Below are positions 8,388 through 16,707 of a DNA stretch of 18,849 bases, in pieces; position 1 is the stretch's first letter; every line of letters begins with the position of its first letter. The position numbers and the translations under genes are program-made. The stretch is from assembly GCA_001802655.1 (NCBI GenBank), contig MGZO01000129.1, positions 1 through 18,849 on the forward strand, written 5' to 3'. Under the pieces are notes generated by a model that was given only the letters and a program-made list of their open reading frames with translations, was not told the origin of the DNA and ran no database searches. Source of the DNA: Hydrogenophilales bacterium RIFOXYD1_FULL_62_11 (GTDB taxonomy: Bacteria; Pseudomonadota; Gammaproteobacteria; Burkholderiales; Thiobacillaceae).

Positions 8388-11090
8388 ATGCTGAAACCTT
8401 ATCTTCTGGCAGGCTTGCTGGCCGGCGCGTGCCTGTCCCCGCTGGCACTGGCCGACCGCGCCGAGGATGCCTCGCGCTATTACGAAAATGCCCTGACCCG
8501 CTACGAGCGCCACGACGACGCCGGCGCCATCATCCAGCTTAAAAATGCGCTGAAGGAAGACCCGCGCATGCTGCCGGCGCTGGTGCTGCTGGGCCAGGCC
8601 TATGCGCGCCGCGGCGAGTTCGCCGCGGCAGAACGGGTGTTCGCCGACGCCGAGCGGCTGGGGGCGGCGCGCGCCAGCATCGTGACGTTCCAGGCAAAAG
8701 CGTATTTCGACCAGGGCAAATATCAGGCGCTGCTGGAAAAATTTGGCGACCAGGGCCTGCCCTCTGCCCAGCGCCTGGAAATCCTGCTGCTGCGTGCGCA
8801 GTCGCAGATGGCGCTGAGCCAGTTCGACGCCGCCATGCGCACGGCGCAGCTCGCCGAACAGGTGTCAGACGGAGCGGCACGCGCACTGGCCCTGCAGTCA
8901 CGCATCCATCTCAATGCCGGGCGACCGCAGGAGGCGAGCGCCAGCGTGGCGCGTGCGCTGCAACTGGCGCCGCGCGATGCCGATGCCTGGAACATGCAGG
9001 CGTCGATCGCGCATTTGAGCGGCAACCTGAATCAGGCGGTAGCAGATTACACGCGCGCGCTGAGCTTCCAGCCCGACCATCTTGAAGCGCGCCTGGCACG
9101 CGCCGGACTGCTGCTCGACCTCAAACGCGATGCCGAAGCCAAGGTCGACCTCGATTATCTGCAGAAGCGGTTCGCCTATGACCCGCGCGGCGCGTATTTG
9201 CGCGCGCTCTATTACGGCCGTCGCGGAGATGGCGTACGCGGACGCGAAGCGCTGATCGAAGTCACCCGTACGCTGTCACAGTTATCGCCCGAATTCATCG
9301 CCAACCGCGAACAACTGCAGTTGCTTGGCGGCCTTGCGTATTACGCACTGAATGAATTCGAACGCGCCAAGGGCTATCTGGTGCAGTATCTCAACAAGCG
9401 CCCACGCGAGGCCGGCGCGCGCAAGGTGCTGGGGGCGATCTACCTGGCCGAAAAACAATACGACCGCGCCATCGCCATCCTCGAACCGGCCCTGAAGGCA
9501 CAGCCAGGCAACGCCGACACCCTGTCCATGCTCGGCTCGGCGCACATGGGCAAGGGCAATCACGTCAAGGCTTCCAGCCTCTTTCAGGAAGCCGCACAAG
9601 CTAAAGACAGTCCGAATGTCCAGCTGGGCTTGGGCCTGAGCCTGATCGGACGCGGCCAGCAGGATGCCGGTTTTGTCGCCCTGCAACGCGCCTATCAAAA
9701 AAGCCCGGGGCAGGAACAGACCGGCGCGCCGCTGGCGATCACCTCCCTCAAGCGCAACGAGCCGAAGAAAGCCGTGGCGGTGATGGAGGCCGTGCTGAAA
9801 CGCGAGCCCGTCAACCTGTCCGCGCGCAACCTGCTGGGAGTGGCCAAACTGGGAGCGGGCGATCGCGCGGGCGCGCGAGCCGCCTACGAAACCGTCATCA
9901 AGGCCGATCCGGCATTCCACGCCGCCCAGCTCAATCTGGCGCGGCTGGACGAGGCCGACAGGCAACCCGCGCGGGCACGCCAGCGCTACCTCGGCGTCCT
10001 CAAGGCCGAGCCCACGCACGTCAGCGCCATGCTCGAACTGGCGCGCCTGGAAGAAGCCGCCGGCCGACTCAACGAGGCCATCCGCTGGCTGGAGAAAGCC
10101 CGCAGCCTGCAACCCAACGATCTGCGCCCCCTGCTGGCGCTGAGCAGCCTGTACCTGCGCCAAGGCAACGCCCAGCAGGCGCTCAACACCGCCAAGGAAG
10201 CGCAAGCCATCGCGCCCGACCAGCCCAACACCCTGATGACGCTGGCCATGGCGCAAATTGCCGTCGGCAATGCCGGGCTGGCACGCGTTTCCCTGCGCCG
10301 CATCAGCCAGCTCGCCACGTTCGATCCCGTCTGGCTGAGCCGCGTCGCTGACCAGCAGATGCGCATCGGCGATACTGAAGCCGCCCGCTACACTCTGAGC
10401 AAGATACTGCTGGCCGATCCGCGCACTCTGACCGCACTGGAACTGCAGATCCGCATCGACCTGCAAACCGGCAAACTGGCCGATGCCGACAAGCGAATTG
10501 CCGAACTCATGGCCCGGCCCGACGCCCGTAGCCAGGCGCAAGGCTTGCTGGGCGAGCTGCGGATGCAGCAGAAACGCTATGCCGAAGCACGCCAGGCCTT
10601 CCAGATCGCCCATGCCAGCCAGAACAGCAGCGACAGCCTGTTCAACCTGTACCGCGCCCTGCTGGCCACCAGCCAGATCAACGAAGCCGCCGCCCTAATG
10701 GCGTCCTGGAGCAAGCAACATCCGCAGGACCGGACCGCCCGCCACGCCCTCGGCGAAGCCTGGCTGCTGCTCAAGGACTGGCCGCGCGCGCGCGCCGTGT
10801 TCGCCGAACTGGTGCGCAGCAACCCGAATGACGCCCGCGCCCACAATAACCTGGCCAATGTGCTGCTGCAGCAGCGCGAACTGGCTGCCGCGCTTAGCCA
10901 TGCCGAGCGCGCCCGCGCCCTTGCGCCGAATGTCCCGCAGGTCAACGACACCCTGGGATGGGTCCTGGTGCAACAGGGGCAAGCTGAAAAAGGCCTGCGC
11001 TACCTGCGCGAAGCCGCTTTGCGCGCGCCGGACAATCGTGAAATCCAGTCCCATCTGAACGCGGCTTTGGTCAAACTGGGCAAGCGTTAG
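8388..11090 (+). CDS. prsT: PEP-CTERM system TPR-repeat protein PrsT
   Basis: This 900-aa exported protein starts with a signal peptide (about residues 1-22, ending SPLALA) and then consists almost entirely of tetratricopeptide repeats to the C-terminus. The mature N-terminus, ASRYYENALTRYERHDD followed by AAIIQLKNALKEDPRMLPA, is characteristic of PrsT, the large TPR protein found with exosortase/PEP-CTERM systems. It probably acts in the periplasm or at the envelope as a scaffold during export of PEP-CTERM proteins or exopolysaccharide, but its biochemical role is not established. I chose ATG 8388; the 73-residue in-frame extension to 8169 has no signal peptide and crosses the promoter. A sigma-54 promoter lies upstream, and a PEP-CTERM gene follows. 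No exosortase gene is in the window. Confidence 0.92.
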   Translation: MLKPYLLAGLLAGACLSPLALADRAEDASRYYENALTRYERHDDAGAIIQLKNALKEDPRMLPALVLLGQAYARRGEFAAAERVFADAERLGAARASIVTFQAKAYFDQGKYQALLEKFGDQGLPSAQRLEILLLRAQSQMALSQFDAAMRTAQLAEQVSDGAARALALQSRIHLNAGRPQEASASVARALQLAPRDADAWNMQASIAHLSGNLNQAVADYTRALSFQPDHLEARLARAGLLLDLKRDAEAKVDLDYLQKRFAYDPRGAYLRALYYGRRGDGVRGREALIEVTRTLSQLSPEFIANREQLQLLGGLAYYALNEFERAKGYLVQYLNKRPREAGARKVLGAIYLAEKQYDRAIAILEPALKAQPGNADTLSMLGSAHMGKGNHVKASSLFQEAAQAKDSPNVQLGLGLSLIGRGQQDAGFVALQRAYQKSPGQEQTGAPLAITSLKRNEPKKAVAVMEAVLKREPVNLSARNLLGVAKLGAGDRAGARAAYETVIKADPAFHAAQLNLARLDEADRQPARARQRYLGVLKAEPTHVSAMLELARLEEAAGRLNEAIRWLEKARSLQPNDLRPLLALSSLYLRQGNAQQALNTAKEAQAIAPDQPNTLMTLAMAQIAVGNAGLARVSLRRISQLATFDPVWLSRVADQQMRIGDTEAARYTLSKILLADPRTLTALELQIRIDLQTGKLADADKRIAELMARPDARSQAQGLLGELRMQQKRYAEARQAFQIAHASQNSSDSLFNLYRALLATSQINEAAALMASWSKQHPQDRTARHALGEAWLLLKDWPRARAVFAELVRSNPNDARAHNNLANVLLQQRELAAALSHAERARALAPNVPQVNDTLGWVLVQQGQAEKGLRYLREAALRAPDNREIQSHLNAALVKLGKR

Positions 11091-11092
11091 CC

Positions 11093-11115
11093 GCCCCTGA
11101 CTGTCGGGCTTTTTT
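11093..11115 (+). terminator. Intrinsic terminator after prsT
   Basis: A short G+C-rich stem begins 3 bp after the prsT stop. It can be drawn as GCCC (11093-11096) with GGGC (11106-11109), or as CCTGA (11096-11100) with TCGGG (11104-11108). It is followed by six T residues (11110-11115). It separates prsT from the next gene, which has its own promoter. Confidence 0.7.
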
Positions 11116-11181
11116 ACACAAAACCTTGCAATCGTGGACGGACCTTCACTAACCAATTGATTAAACGATGGCTTTTGTTTC

Positions 11182-11197
11182 TGGTATCAATGTTGCT
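11182..11197 (+). promoter_or_regulatory. Putative sigma-54 (-24/-12) promoter of the first PEP-CTERM gene
   Basis: TGGTATCAATGTTGCT keeps TGG at -24 and TTGCT at -12, with exactly 10 nt between GG (11183-11184) and GC (11195-11196). It differs from the consensus TGGCACrnnnnTTGCw mainly at the two C positions of CAC. Transcription would start near 11208, 32 nt before the ATG. A GTTGC/GCAAC inverted repeat (11192-11196 and 11208-11212) overlaps the -12 element and start site. Confidence 0.7.
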
Positions 11198-11239
11198 TAC
11201 TTGTTTGGCAACGACTTAATATAGTTTCAGGAGTAAAAA

Positions 11240-11980
11240 ATGAAAATGATGCGGATCCAATCCCTTTCCCGCCTGCTGGCCGCTGCCGCTCTCTGCGCAG
11301 CCGGTAGCGCCGGCGCCTCAACCTGGACCTTCAGCGGCAACCAAGCCACCATCGGCGCAGTAACGGCCACTGCGACCGCGTGGGCGAATACCACCAATGG
11401 ACCGAGCGGCAGCAACACCGTGCTGGCAAGCGCCTATCTGAGTTCTTATTCCGGCGGCTTGGGCGTAACACACGCAGACAACGAAAGCACCGGCTCACCG
11501 CAACATGCGATGGACAACAATGGCCGCAAAGAATCCATCCTGTTCAGTTTCTCTGGCGACAAGGTCAACCTCACTTCCAGCTATTTCGGCTGGATCTCCG
11601 GCGACTCCGACTTCTCCGTTTATGCCTACACCGGCGCAGGCGCAGGGTCCGTGGCCGGGCTGACCTACGGCAACCTCACCAGCAATGGCTGGACGCTGAT
11701 CAGCCACTCCAACGAGACTAGCAACAACAACGACAAGGATTTTGCCAACAGCATTTACTCCAGCTACTGGCTGATTGGCGCCTACAACGGCGCCGGCGCC
11801 GACTCAACCTACGATTACTTCAAGCTGAAAACCGTCTCGGGCCTCACCTGTACCGACAACCCCGGTGGCAACGGCTGCGGCGGCAGAAACAACCCCGTCC
11901 CCGAACCCGGCACCATGCTGCTTCTGGGCGCGGGCCTGCTGGGCCTGACCCGCATGACGAGCCGCCGCCCCGCGGTTTGA
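11240..11980 (+). CDS. PEP-CTERM exported protein (XDP1-like)
   Basis: This 246-aa protein has a signal peptide (about residues 1-27, ending AAGSAGA) and a Ser/Thr/Asn/Gly-rich body. Its end is a PEP-CTERM sorting signal: VPEPGT, a hydrophobic stretch MLLLGAGLLGL and a basic tail RMTSRRP. The body features GLGVTHADN, AMDNNGR and ILFSFSGDKVNL resemble the exosortase-dependent surface protein group XDP1, which I recognise only by memory. The signal should be cut and processed by an exosortase (XrtA/EpsH type) encoded elsewhere, leaving the protein at the surface or in the extracellular matrix. An AGGAG (11229-11233) with 6-nt spacing supports the start. It has a sigma-54 promoter and follows prsT. 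Confidence 0.9.
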   Translation: MKMMRIQSLSRLLAAAALCAAGSAGASTWTFSGNQATIGAVTATATAWANTTNGPSGSNTVLASAYLSSYSGGLGVTHADNESTGSPQHAMDNNGRKESILFSFSGDKVNLTSSYFGWISGDSDFSVYAYTGAGAGSVAGLTYGNLTSNGWTLISHSNETSNNNDKDFANSIYSSYWLIGAYNGAGADSTYDYFKLKTVSGLTCTDNPGGNGCGGRNNPVPEPGTMLLLGAGLLGLTRMTSRRPAV

Positions 11981-12000
11981 TTCATCCGGTCGAAGAAAAA

Positions 12001-12023
12001 CCCCGCCAATGCGGGGTTTTTTT
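12001..12023 (+). terminator. Intrinsic terminator after the first PEP-CTERM gene
   Basis: A perfect CCCCGC/GCGGGG stem with a CAAT loop is followed by seven T residues (12017-12023) and preceded by five A residues. The A and T runs could extend the stem, so it may also work on the opposite strand. Confidence 0.93.
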
Positions 12024-12091
12024 ATGCGGGGACGTTTCAACCAGCTCAGGCTCGCTGCTATGGTGTAAATCTGACCCTGAAGGAGCCGCAC

Positions 12092-12478
12092 ATGAAACAA
12101 CTCAATCCAGCCGAAGCCCATGCCTTTGTGCAGTCGCACCCCGAAGCTGTATTCATCGACTGCCGCTCGGAAATCGAATACCTGTTTGTGGGCCACCCGG
12201 TCGGCGCAATCCATATTGCCTGGCAGGATGGCCCCGACTGGGACGTCAATCCGGACTTTCTCGGCCACTCGCGCAAGGCGGCGTCGGTCAACCGCCCGGT
12301 GGTGCTGATCTGCCGCTCGGGCCGGCGTTCGATGGAAGCCGGGCGCTATCTTGAAAAGTACGGCTTTCCCGAGGTCTACAACGTGAGCAACGGGTTCGAG
12401 GGCGACATGGACGAGCATCGCCACCGCTGCACGAAAAATGGCTGGAAATTCGACGGCCTGCCATGGGAACAGACCTGA
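12092..12478 (+). CDS. Single-domain rhodanese-like sulfurtransferase
   Basis: This 128-aa protein has a single rhodanese domain and no signal peptide, so it is cytoplasmic. Landmarks are the N-terminal FIDCRSEIEY (residues 21-30), GHPVGAIHIAW (34-44) and the active-site loop CRSGRRS with catalytic Cys74. Such proteins carry persulfide sulfur, for example between thiosulfate or glutathione persulfide and thiol acceptors. The six-residue loop is of the sulfurtransferase type rather than the longer loop of Cdc25-like phosphatases. AAGGAG (12080-12085) six nt before the ATG confirms the start. It lies between two PEP-CTERM genes but is bounded by a terminator on the left and a promoter on the right. 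It is thus probably an independent unit, and no functional link to sorting is evident. Confidence 0.92.
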   Translation: MKQLNPAEAHAFVQSHPEAVFIDCRSEIEYLFVGHPVGAIHIAWQDGPDWDVNPDFLGHSRKAASVNRPVVLICRSGRRSMEAGRYLEKYGFPEVYNVSNGFEGDMDEHRHRCTKNGWKFDGLPWEQT

Positions 12479-12525
12479 GACCAACAAGGCCGGCAGGGCA
12501 GCCCCGCAGGGTCGCAGCACAGTGC

Positions 12526-12554
12526 TTGACCTTGACTTGAGCCGCGCATCTAAT
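12526..12554 (+). promoter_or_regulatory. Sigma-70 promoter of the second PEP-CTERM gene
   Basis: TTGACC (12526-12531) and TCTAAT (12549-12554) are spaced by 17 bp; each box is close to consensus. The transcript would start near 12561. Its leader carries a small CCCGT/ACGGG hairpin (12572-12585) just before the AGGAGG ribosome-binding site at 12592-12597. Confidence 0.7.
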
Positions 12555-12601
12555 CCCTGCCAATAAAACAACCCGTCCAAACGGGCTCAAGAGGAGGCGT
12601 C

Positions 12602-13423
12602 ATGAACATACCCACCCGCGTTTCAGCATCCCTGTTGTCTTTGATGCTTTTTCCGATGGTGGCGCACGCCGCTTCCATCAGCCGCTCCGACCTGCCTCAA
12701 ACGATACAGTCAGGTGCCAACGTGATTGCACTTTCCAGCGCGTACAGTTCAGCGACTGCGAGCGCGTTCAGCTATTTTGATCTGACAAACCCGGGCAACA
12801 GCGGCTGGCTGATGCGCTATGACCTGACTTCACCCTCCGGCGAAGCGGCCATCGACGGCAGCCAGGCCCGTGCCTTCGACGGTTATTTGTGGATGCAGGT
12901 CAAGTCCAGCTACAACGACACGACCGCCCCCCATGCCGTTACGCTGTTCATGGACAAGGTAACACCCACCCCCTCTGCTTTATTCGGCCAGAACGACCCG
13001 ATCTTCACGCCCTATGCCGACGCGAACGGCGATCTCTCGCTGTTTGTGACAACAGCTGACCTGCTGGCGGGCCAGGCTTATGCCACGCTGACGGACAACG
13101 GAGAGTATGGCTATTCGAGCGGGGGCAGTCTGTCGGGCGAGCTTCCCGTAATTTGTCTGGCGGAAGGTTGCCAGATGAGCATGCAGCTGAATCTGGCCCA
13201 GCTCACGTTCGCAACGTCCGGCGCCTCGGTTCAATTTGCTGGATTCAATCCGGGCGATGCGCGCGGACAGGTTTTCACCCAAAGCCTGGCGTATGACGAC
13301 TACCCTGTTGTCTACGGCACGACTCAAACGTTTGCCATCAGCGCAGTACCCGAGCCATCGGTCTTCTGGATGTTTGCGGGCGGTCTGGGACTCGTTGCCG
13401 CCCTGGCGCGGCGTCACGCCTGA
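12602..13423 (+). CDS. PEP-CTERM exported protein, function unknown
   Basis: This 273-aa protein begins with a signal peptide (about residues 1-24, ending PMVAHA). It ends with a PEP-CTERM signal: VPEPS, the hydrophobic stretch VFWMFAGGLGLVAAL, then ARRHA. The body is rich in Ser, Ala, Gly and Asp with no recognisable enzymatic motif; two cysteines (VICLAEGCQM) are close enough to form a disulfide. The body does not resemble that of the first PEP-CTERM protein, so this is not a tandem duplication. AGGAGG (12592-12597) four nt before ATG supports the start. Unlike the first PEP-CTERM gene it has a sigma-70 promoter and no -24/-12 element. It ends 13 bp before the convergent dciA gene, and no terminator is visible there. 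Confidence 0.88.
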   Translation: MNIPTRVSASLLSLMLFPMVAHAASISRSDLPQTIQSGANVIALSSAYSSATASAFSYFDLTNPGNSGWLMRYDLTSPSGEAAIDGSQARAFDGYLWMQVKSSYNDTTAPHAVTLFMDKVTPTPSALFGQNDPIFTPYADANGDLSLFVTTADLLAGQAYATLTDNGEYGYSSGGSLSGELPVICLAEGCQMSMQLNLAQLTFATSGASVQFAGFNPGDARGQVFTQSLAYDDYPVVYGTTQTFAISAVPEPSVFWMFAGGLGLVAALARRHA

Positions 13424-13436
13424 ATCGCGAGGCAAA

Positions 13437-13868
13437 TCAAGGCTGGCGGTGATGCCGCAGCAGCTTGTCGAGCGCATCTTTCAGCGGGCCGGCTTCGATT
13501 TCGGCATTCAAATGCGCCAGCCCGTCCAGCGCGGCGGGCGGCAAGCCGTTTTTCTCGACCGGATGAACATAGCGCGCCATCAACTCGGGGTTAACGCTCA
13601 CCCGCAGCGACGCGACGGCGATGCCACGCTTGACGAGGCTGACCACCAGCGCATCGGCCAGCTGGCGCAGGCGGCTGGCGACCGCGCCACTGTCGCAGGC
13701 GACGCTCAACACGCTGTTTTCCAGTTGCATGACGCGAACATGGCCTGCCAGCGACGCGGGCAGGGCGCGATCGAGCGCGGCCTGGGTATTGAGCAGCATC
13801 CGCGCGCGCACGGCAAGCCCTTGCGGCAACTGACTTGCAAGCAGGTCGGCAAGGCTGGCTGAACTCAT
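13437..13868 (-). CDS. dciA: DUF721/DciA family protein, probable replicative helicase loader
   Basis: This 143-aa protein has the DUF721 layout: an N-terminal segment with LAVRARMLLNTQAALDRAL, then LAGHVRVMQLENSVLSVACD and SRLRQLADALV, matching the KH-like fold of DciA. DciA loads the DnaB helicase at the origin in bacteria lacking DnaC/DnaI. The segment after about residue 110 is probably a flexible tail. Its position divergent from secA is a common arrangement for this family. I chose ATG at 13868; the frame can be extended five codons to a TTG at 13883, but neither site has a clear Shine-Dalgarno. Family assignment is from sequence features and context, so it is somewhat less certain than that of secA. 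Confidence 0.82.
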   Translation of the reverse strand: MSSASLADLLASQLPQGLAVRARMLLNTQAALDRALPASLAGHVRVMQLENSVLSVACDSGAVASRLRQLADALVVSLVKRGIAVASLRVSVNPELMARYVHPVEKNGLPPAALDGLAHLNAEIEAGPLKDALDKLLRHHRQP

Positions 13869-13908
13869 GACGGTGTCACGCAAGCGTCGCAGGAAGCTGA
13901 GATCGCTA

Positions 13909-13917
13909 TGTTAAAAT
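13909..13917 (+). promoter_or_regulatory. Putative extended -10 promoter of secA
   Basis: TGTTAAAAT reads as an extended -10 (TG-n-TAAAAT). No -35 is visible at 16-18 bp, as is common for extended -10 promoters. Transcription would start near 13924, 36 nt before the secA ATG. No SecM-like arrest peptide precedes secA. Confidence 0.5.
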
Positions 13918-13959
13918 CCAGTGATTTACCGCGTCCTGCGGACATTTCGGATTCTCCTC

Positions 13960-16683
13960 ATGCTGCAATCCATTTTCAAAAAAGTTTTCGGCAGTCGTAA
14001 CGACCGACTGGTCAAACAATACCTGCAAAAGGTCAAGGCGATCAATGCGCTTGAACCGGCAGTGGCGCAATTGTCCGATGCCGAACTGACCGCCAAGACG
14101 ACCGAGTTCAAGGCGCGGCTGGACCAGGCAGGACCGGACAAGGTGAGCGAAACGCTCGACAAGCTGTTGCCCGAGGCATTCGCCGTGGTGCGCGAAGCGT
14201 CGAAGCGGGTATTGGGGATGCGTCATTTTGATGTGCAGATGGTCGGCGGCATGGTGTTGCACGACGGCAAAATCGCCGAGATGCGCACCGGCGAAGGCAA
14301 AACGCTGATGGCGACGCTGCCCGCCTACCTGAATGCGCTGACCGGCAAAGGCGTGCACGTGGTGACGGTGAACGATTACCTCGCCAGCCGCGACGCCGAG
14401 GCCATGGGTCGCATCTACGGTTTTCTCGGCCTGACCACCGGGGTGAATCTGTCGCAGATGCCGCATGACGCCAAGCAGGCCGCTTACGCCGCCGACATCA
14501 CCTACGGCACCAACAACGAATACGGCTTTGACCTGCTGCGCGACAACATGGTCCAGCAGATGAGCGAGAAAGTGCAGCGTCCGCTCGCTTTCGGCATCAT
14601 CGACGAAGTCGATTCGATCCTGATCGACGAGGCGCGCACACCACTGATCATTTCCGGCCAGTCGGAAGAAAACACCGCGCTTTATTTGCAGATCAACCAG
14701 GTGCCACCGCGCCTCGATCGGCAGGAAAAGGAAGACAGCGCGGGCGATTATTCGGTTGACGAAAAAACCCGCCAGGTTCTGCTGTCGGAGGCCGGGCACG
14801 AAAAAATCGAAGCCATCCTCACCGAAATCGGCTTGCTGCCCGAAGGCGGCAGCCTGTACGAGCCGGCCAACATCATGCTGATGCATCACGTGTACGCCGC
14901 GTTGCGCGCGCATGCGCTGTTTTTCCGCGACCAGCATTACGTGGTGCAAAACGGTGAAGTCATCATCGTCGACGAATTCACCGGGCGCCTGATGAGCGGC
15001 CGTCGCTGGTCGGAAGGCCTGCATCAGGCCGTGGAGGCCAAGGAAGGCGTCGCGGTTCAAAAAGAGAACCAGACGCTCGCGTCGATCACTTTCCAGAACT
15101 ATTTCCGCATCTATCAAAAGCTGTCGGGCATGACCGGCACGGCGGACACCGAAGCCTTCGAATTCCAGAGCATCTACGGCCTGGAAACCGTGGTCATCCC
15201 GACCCACAACCCGATGATCCGCAAGGACGAGCACGACCAGGTCTACCGCACCGCAGGCGAGCGCGACCAGGCGGTCATCAATGACATCCGCGCGCGGCAT
15301 GCCGACGGCCAGCCGGTGCTGGTCGGCACCACCTCGATCGAGGCCAACGAGCATCTGGCCGCCGAACTGCAAAAAGCCGGATTGCCGCACAACGTGCTGA
15401 ACGCGAAGCAGCACGCGCGTGAAGCCGAGGTGATCGCGCAGGCCGGCATGCCCGGCGGCATCACGATTGCCACCAACATGGCGGGACGCGGCACCGACAT
15501 CGTGCTGGGCGGCAGCATCCAGAAGGAAATCGACGCCATCCAGCATGACGAAACCTTGTCCGACAGCGACAAGGCCAGCCGCACCGCCGCGCTCAAGGCC
15601 GACTGGCAGGTGCGCCACGACGCTGTGCTGGCCTCGGGCGGCCTGCATATCATCGGTACCGAACGCCATGAATCGCGCCGTGTCGACAACCAGCTGCGCG
15701 GCCGTTCCGGGCGCCAGGGCGACCCCGGCTCCAGCCGTTTCTTCCTGTCGCTGGAAGACCCGCTGCTGCGCATTTTTGCCTCCGACCGCGTCGCCGCCAT
15801 CATGGATCGCCTGAAGATGCCCGAGGGTGAAGCGATCGAGCATCCATGGGTCACCCGCGCAATCGAGAATGCGCAGCGCAAGGTCGAGCAGCGCAACTTC
15901 GACATCCGCAAGCAGCTGCTCGAATACGACGACGTCTCGAACGACCAGCGCAAGGTGATCTACGAACAGCGCAACGAAGTCCTGGCGAGTGCGGACATTG
16001 CCGACACCATCCGCGCCATGCGCGACGATGTGCTGCTCGAAACTGTCAGCCTGCATATCGCGCCGGGCAGCATGGACGAGCAATGGGACGTGCCGGGGCT
16101 GGAGAAAACCCTGGCCGCGCAATTCAATCTCGACCTGCCGCTCACGCAATGGCTGGATGCAGACAAGACCCTGAACGACGAGGCCTTGCGCAGCAAAATC
16201 TGTGAAGCGGCCGATGCCCTGTACAAGGAAAAAGAAGCCATCGTCGGCGCCGAAGGCCTGCGCCAGTTCGAACGTGCGGTAATGTTGCAGAGCATCGACA
16301 GCCACTGGCGCGAGCACCTGTCGGCGCTGGACCATTTGCGCCAGGGCATCCACCTGCGCAGCTATGCGCAAAAGCAGCCCAAGCAGGAATACAAGCGCGA
16401 AGCCTTTGAACTCTTCTCGGCCATGCTCACCGGCATCAAGGCCGAAGTCACGCAGACCACCTCTACCGTTCAGGTGCGCGCACCGGAAGACATGCAGGCC
16501 ATCGAACTGCATGACGCCTTATCCAATGTGCAATTCGAGCACGCCGGATTCGACGAGGCGCAGGACTTTTCCGAAGCAGAAACCGAAGCCGGCGGCCTGG
16601 ATTTCTCCCAGGTCGGACGCAACGACCCCTGCCCCTGCGGCTCGGGCAAAAAGTTCAAGCAGTGCCACGGCAAGTTGAACTGA
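13960..16683 (+). CDS. secA: Preprotein translocase ATPase SecA
   Basis: This 907-aa protein has all SecA landmarks. The N-terminus is MLQSIFKKVFGSRNDRLVKQ. Walker A is MRTGEGKT (108-115) and Walker B/DEVD is at 215-218 in IIDEVDSILIDEARTPL. Motifs IV-VI include TNMAGRGTDIVLGG and RGRSGRQGDPGSSRF. The helical wing/scaffold end contains WREHLSALDHLRQGIHLRSY. The C-terminal zinc motif is Cys891-x-Cys893 with Cys902-His903, which binds SecB and lipids. SecA drives post-translational export of unfolded proteins through SecYEG, including the signal-peptide proteins of this window. I chose ATG 13960 to match the family N-terminus; the in-frame extension to 13921 is rejected. No strong Shine-Dalgarno is visible. 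Two small genes follow closely and may be cotranscribed. Confidence 0.99.
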   Translation: MLQSIFKKVFGSRNDRLVKQYLQKVKAINALEPAVAQLSDAELTAKTTEFKARLDQAGPDKVSETLDKLLPEAFAVVREASKRVLGMRHFDVQMVGGMVLHDGKIAEMRTGEGKTLMATLPAYLNALTGKGVHVVTVNDYLASRDAEAMGRIYGFLGLTTGVNLSQMPHDAKQAAYAADITYGTNNEYGFDLLRDNMVQQMSEKVQRPLAFGIIDEVDSILIDEARTPLIISGQSEENTALYLQINQVPPRLDRQEKEDSAGDYSVDEKTRQVLLSEAGHEKIEAILTEIGLLPEGGSLYEPANIMLMHHVYAALRAHALFFRDQHYVVQNGEVIIVDEFTGRLMSGRRWSEGLHQAVEAKEGVAVQKENQTLASITFQNYFRIYQKLSGMTGTADTEAFEFQSIYGLETVVIPTHNPMIRKDEHDQVYRTAGERDQAVINDIRARHADGQPVLVGTTSIEANEHLAAELQKAGLPHNVLNAKQHAREAEVIAQAGMPGGITIATNMAGRGTDIVLGGSIQKEIDAIQHDETLSDSDKASRTAALKADWQVRHDAVLASGGLHIIGTERHESRRVDNQLRGRSGRQGDPGSSRFFLSLEDPLLRIFASDRVAAIMDRLKMPEGEAIEHPWVTRAIENAQRKVEQRNFDIRKQLLEYDDVSNDQRKVIYEQRNEVLASADIADTIRAMRDDVLLETVSLHIAPGSMDEQWDVPGLEKTLAAQFNLDLPLTQWLDADKTLNDEALRSKICEAADALYKEKEAIVGAEGLRQFERAVMLQSIDSHWREHLSALDHLRQGIHLRSYAQKQPKQEYKREAFELFSAMLTGIKAEVTQTTSTVQVRAPEDMQAIELHDALSNVQFEHAGFDEAQDFSEAETEAGGLDFSQVGRNDPCPCGSGKKFKQCHGKLN

Positions 16684-16707
16684 CTTTAATCAAACCGAGG
16701 AGCCACC

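Noticed and set aside
9282..10613. 443-aa open frame antisense to prsT
   Set aside because: It is a shadow of the TPR repeats; there is no start context or recognisable motif.
12007..12478. Rhodanese as a component of the PEP-CTERM system
   Set aside because: It has its own ribosome-binding site, is separated by a terminator and a promoter, and has no signal peptide; adjacency alone is not evidence.
12479..12601. Sigma-54 promoter for the second PEP-CTERM gene
   Set aside because: The nearest GG and GC are 12 nt apart with no TTGC; the sigma-70 boxes are much better.
13906..16512. 868-aa open frame antisense to secA
   Set aside because: It is the mirror frame of a fully conserved SecA; its His/Asp/Gln/Gly-rich composition reflects complementary codons, and no protein family is recognisable.
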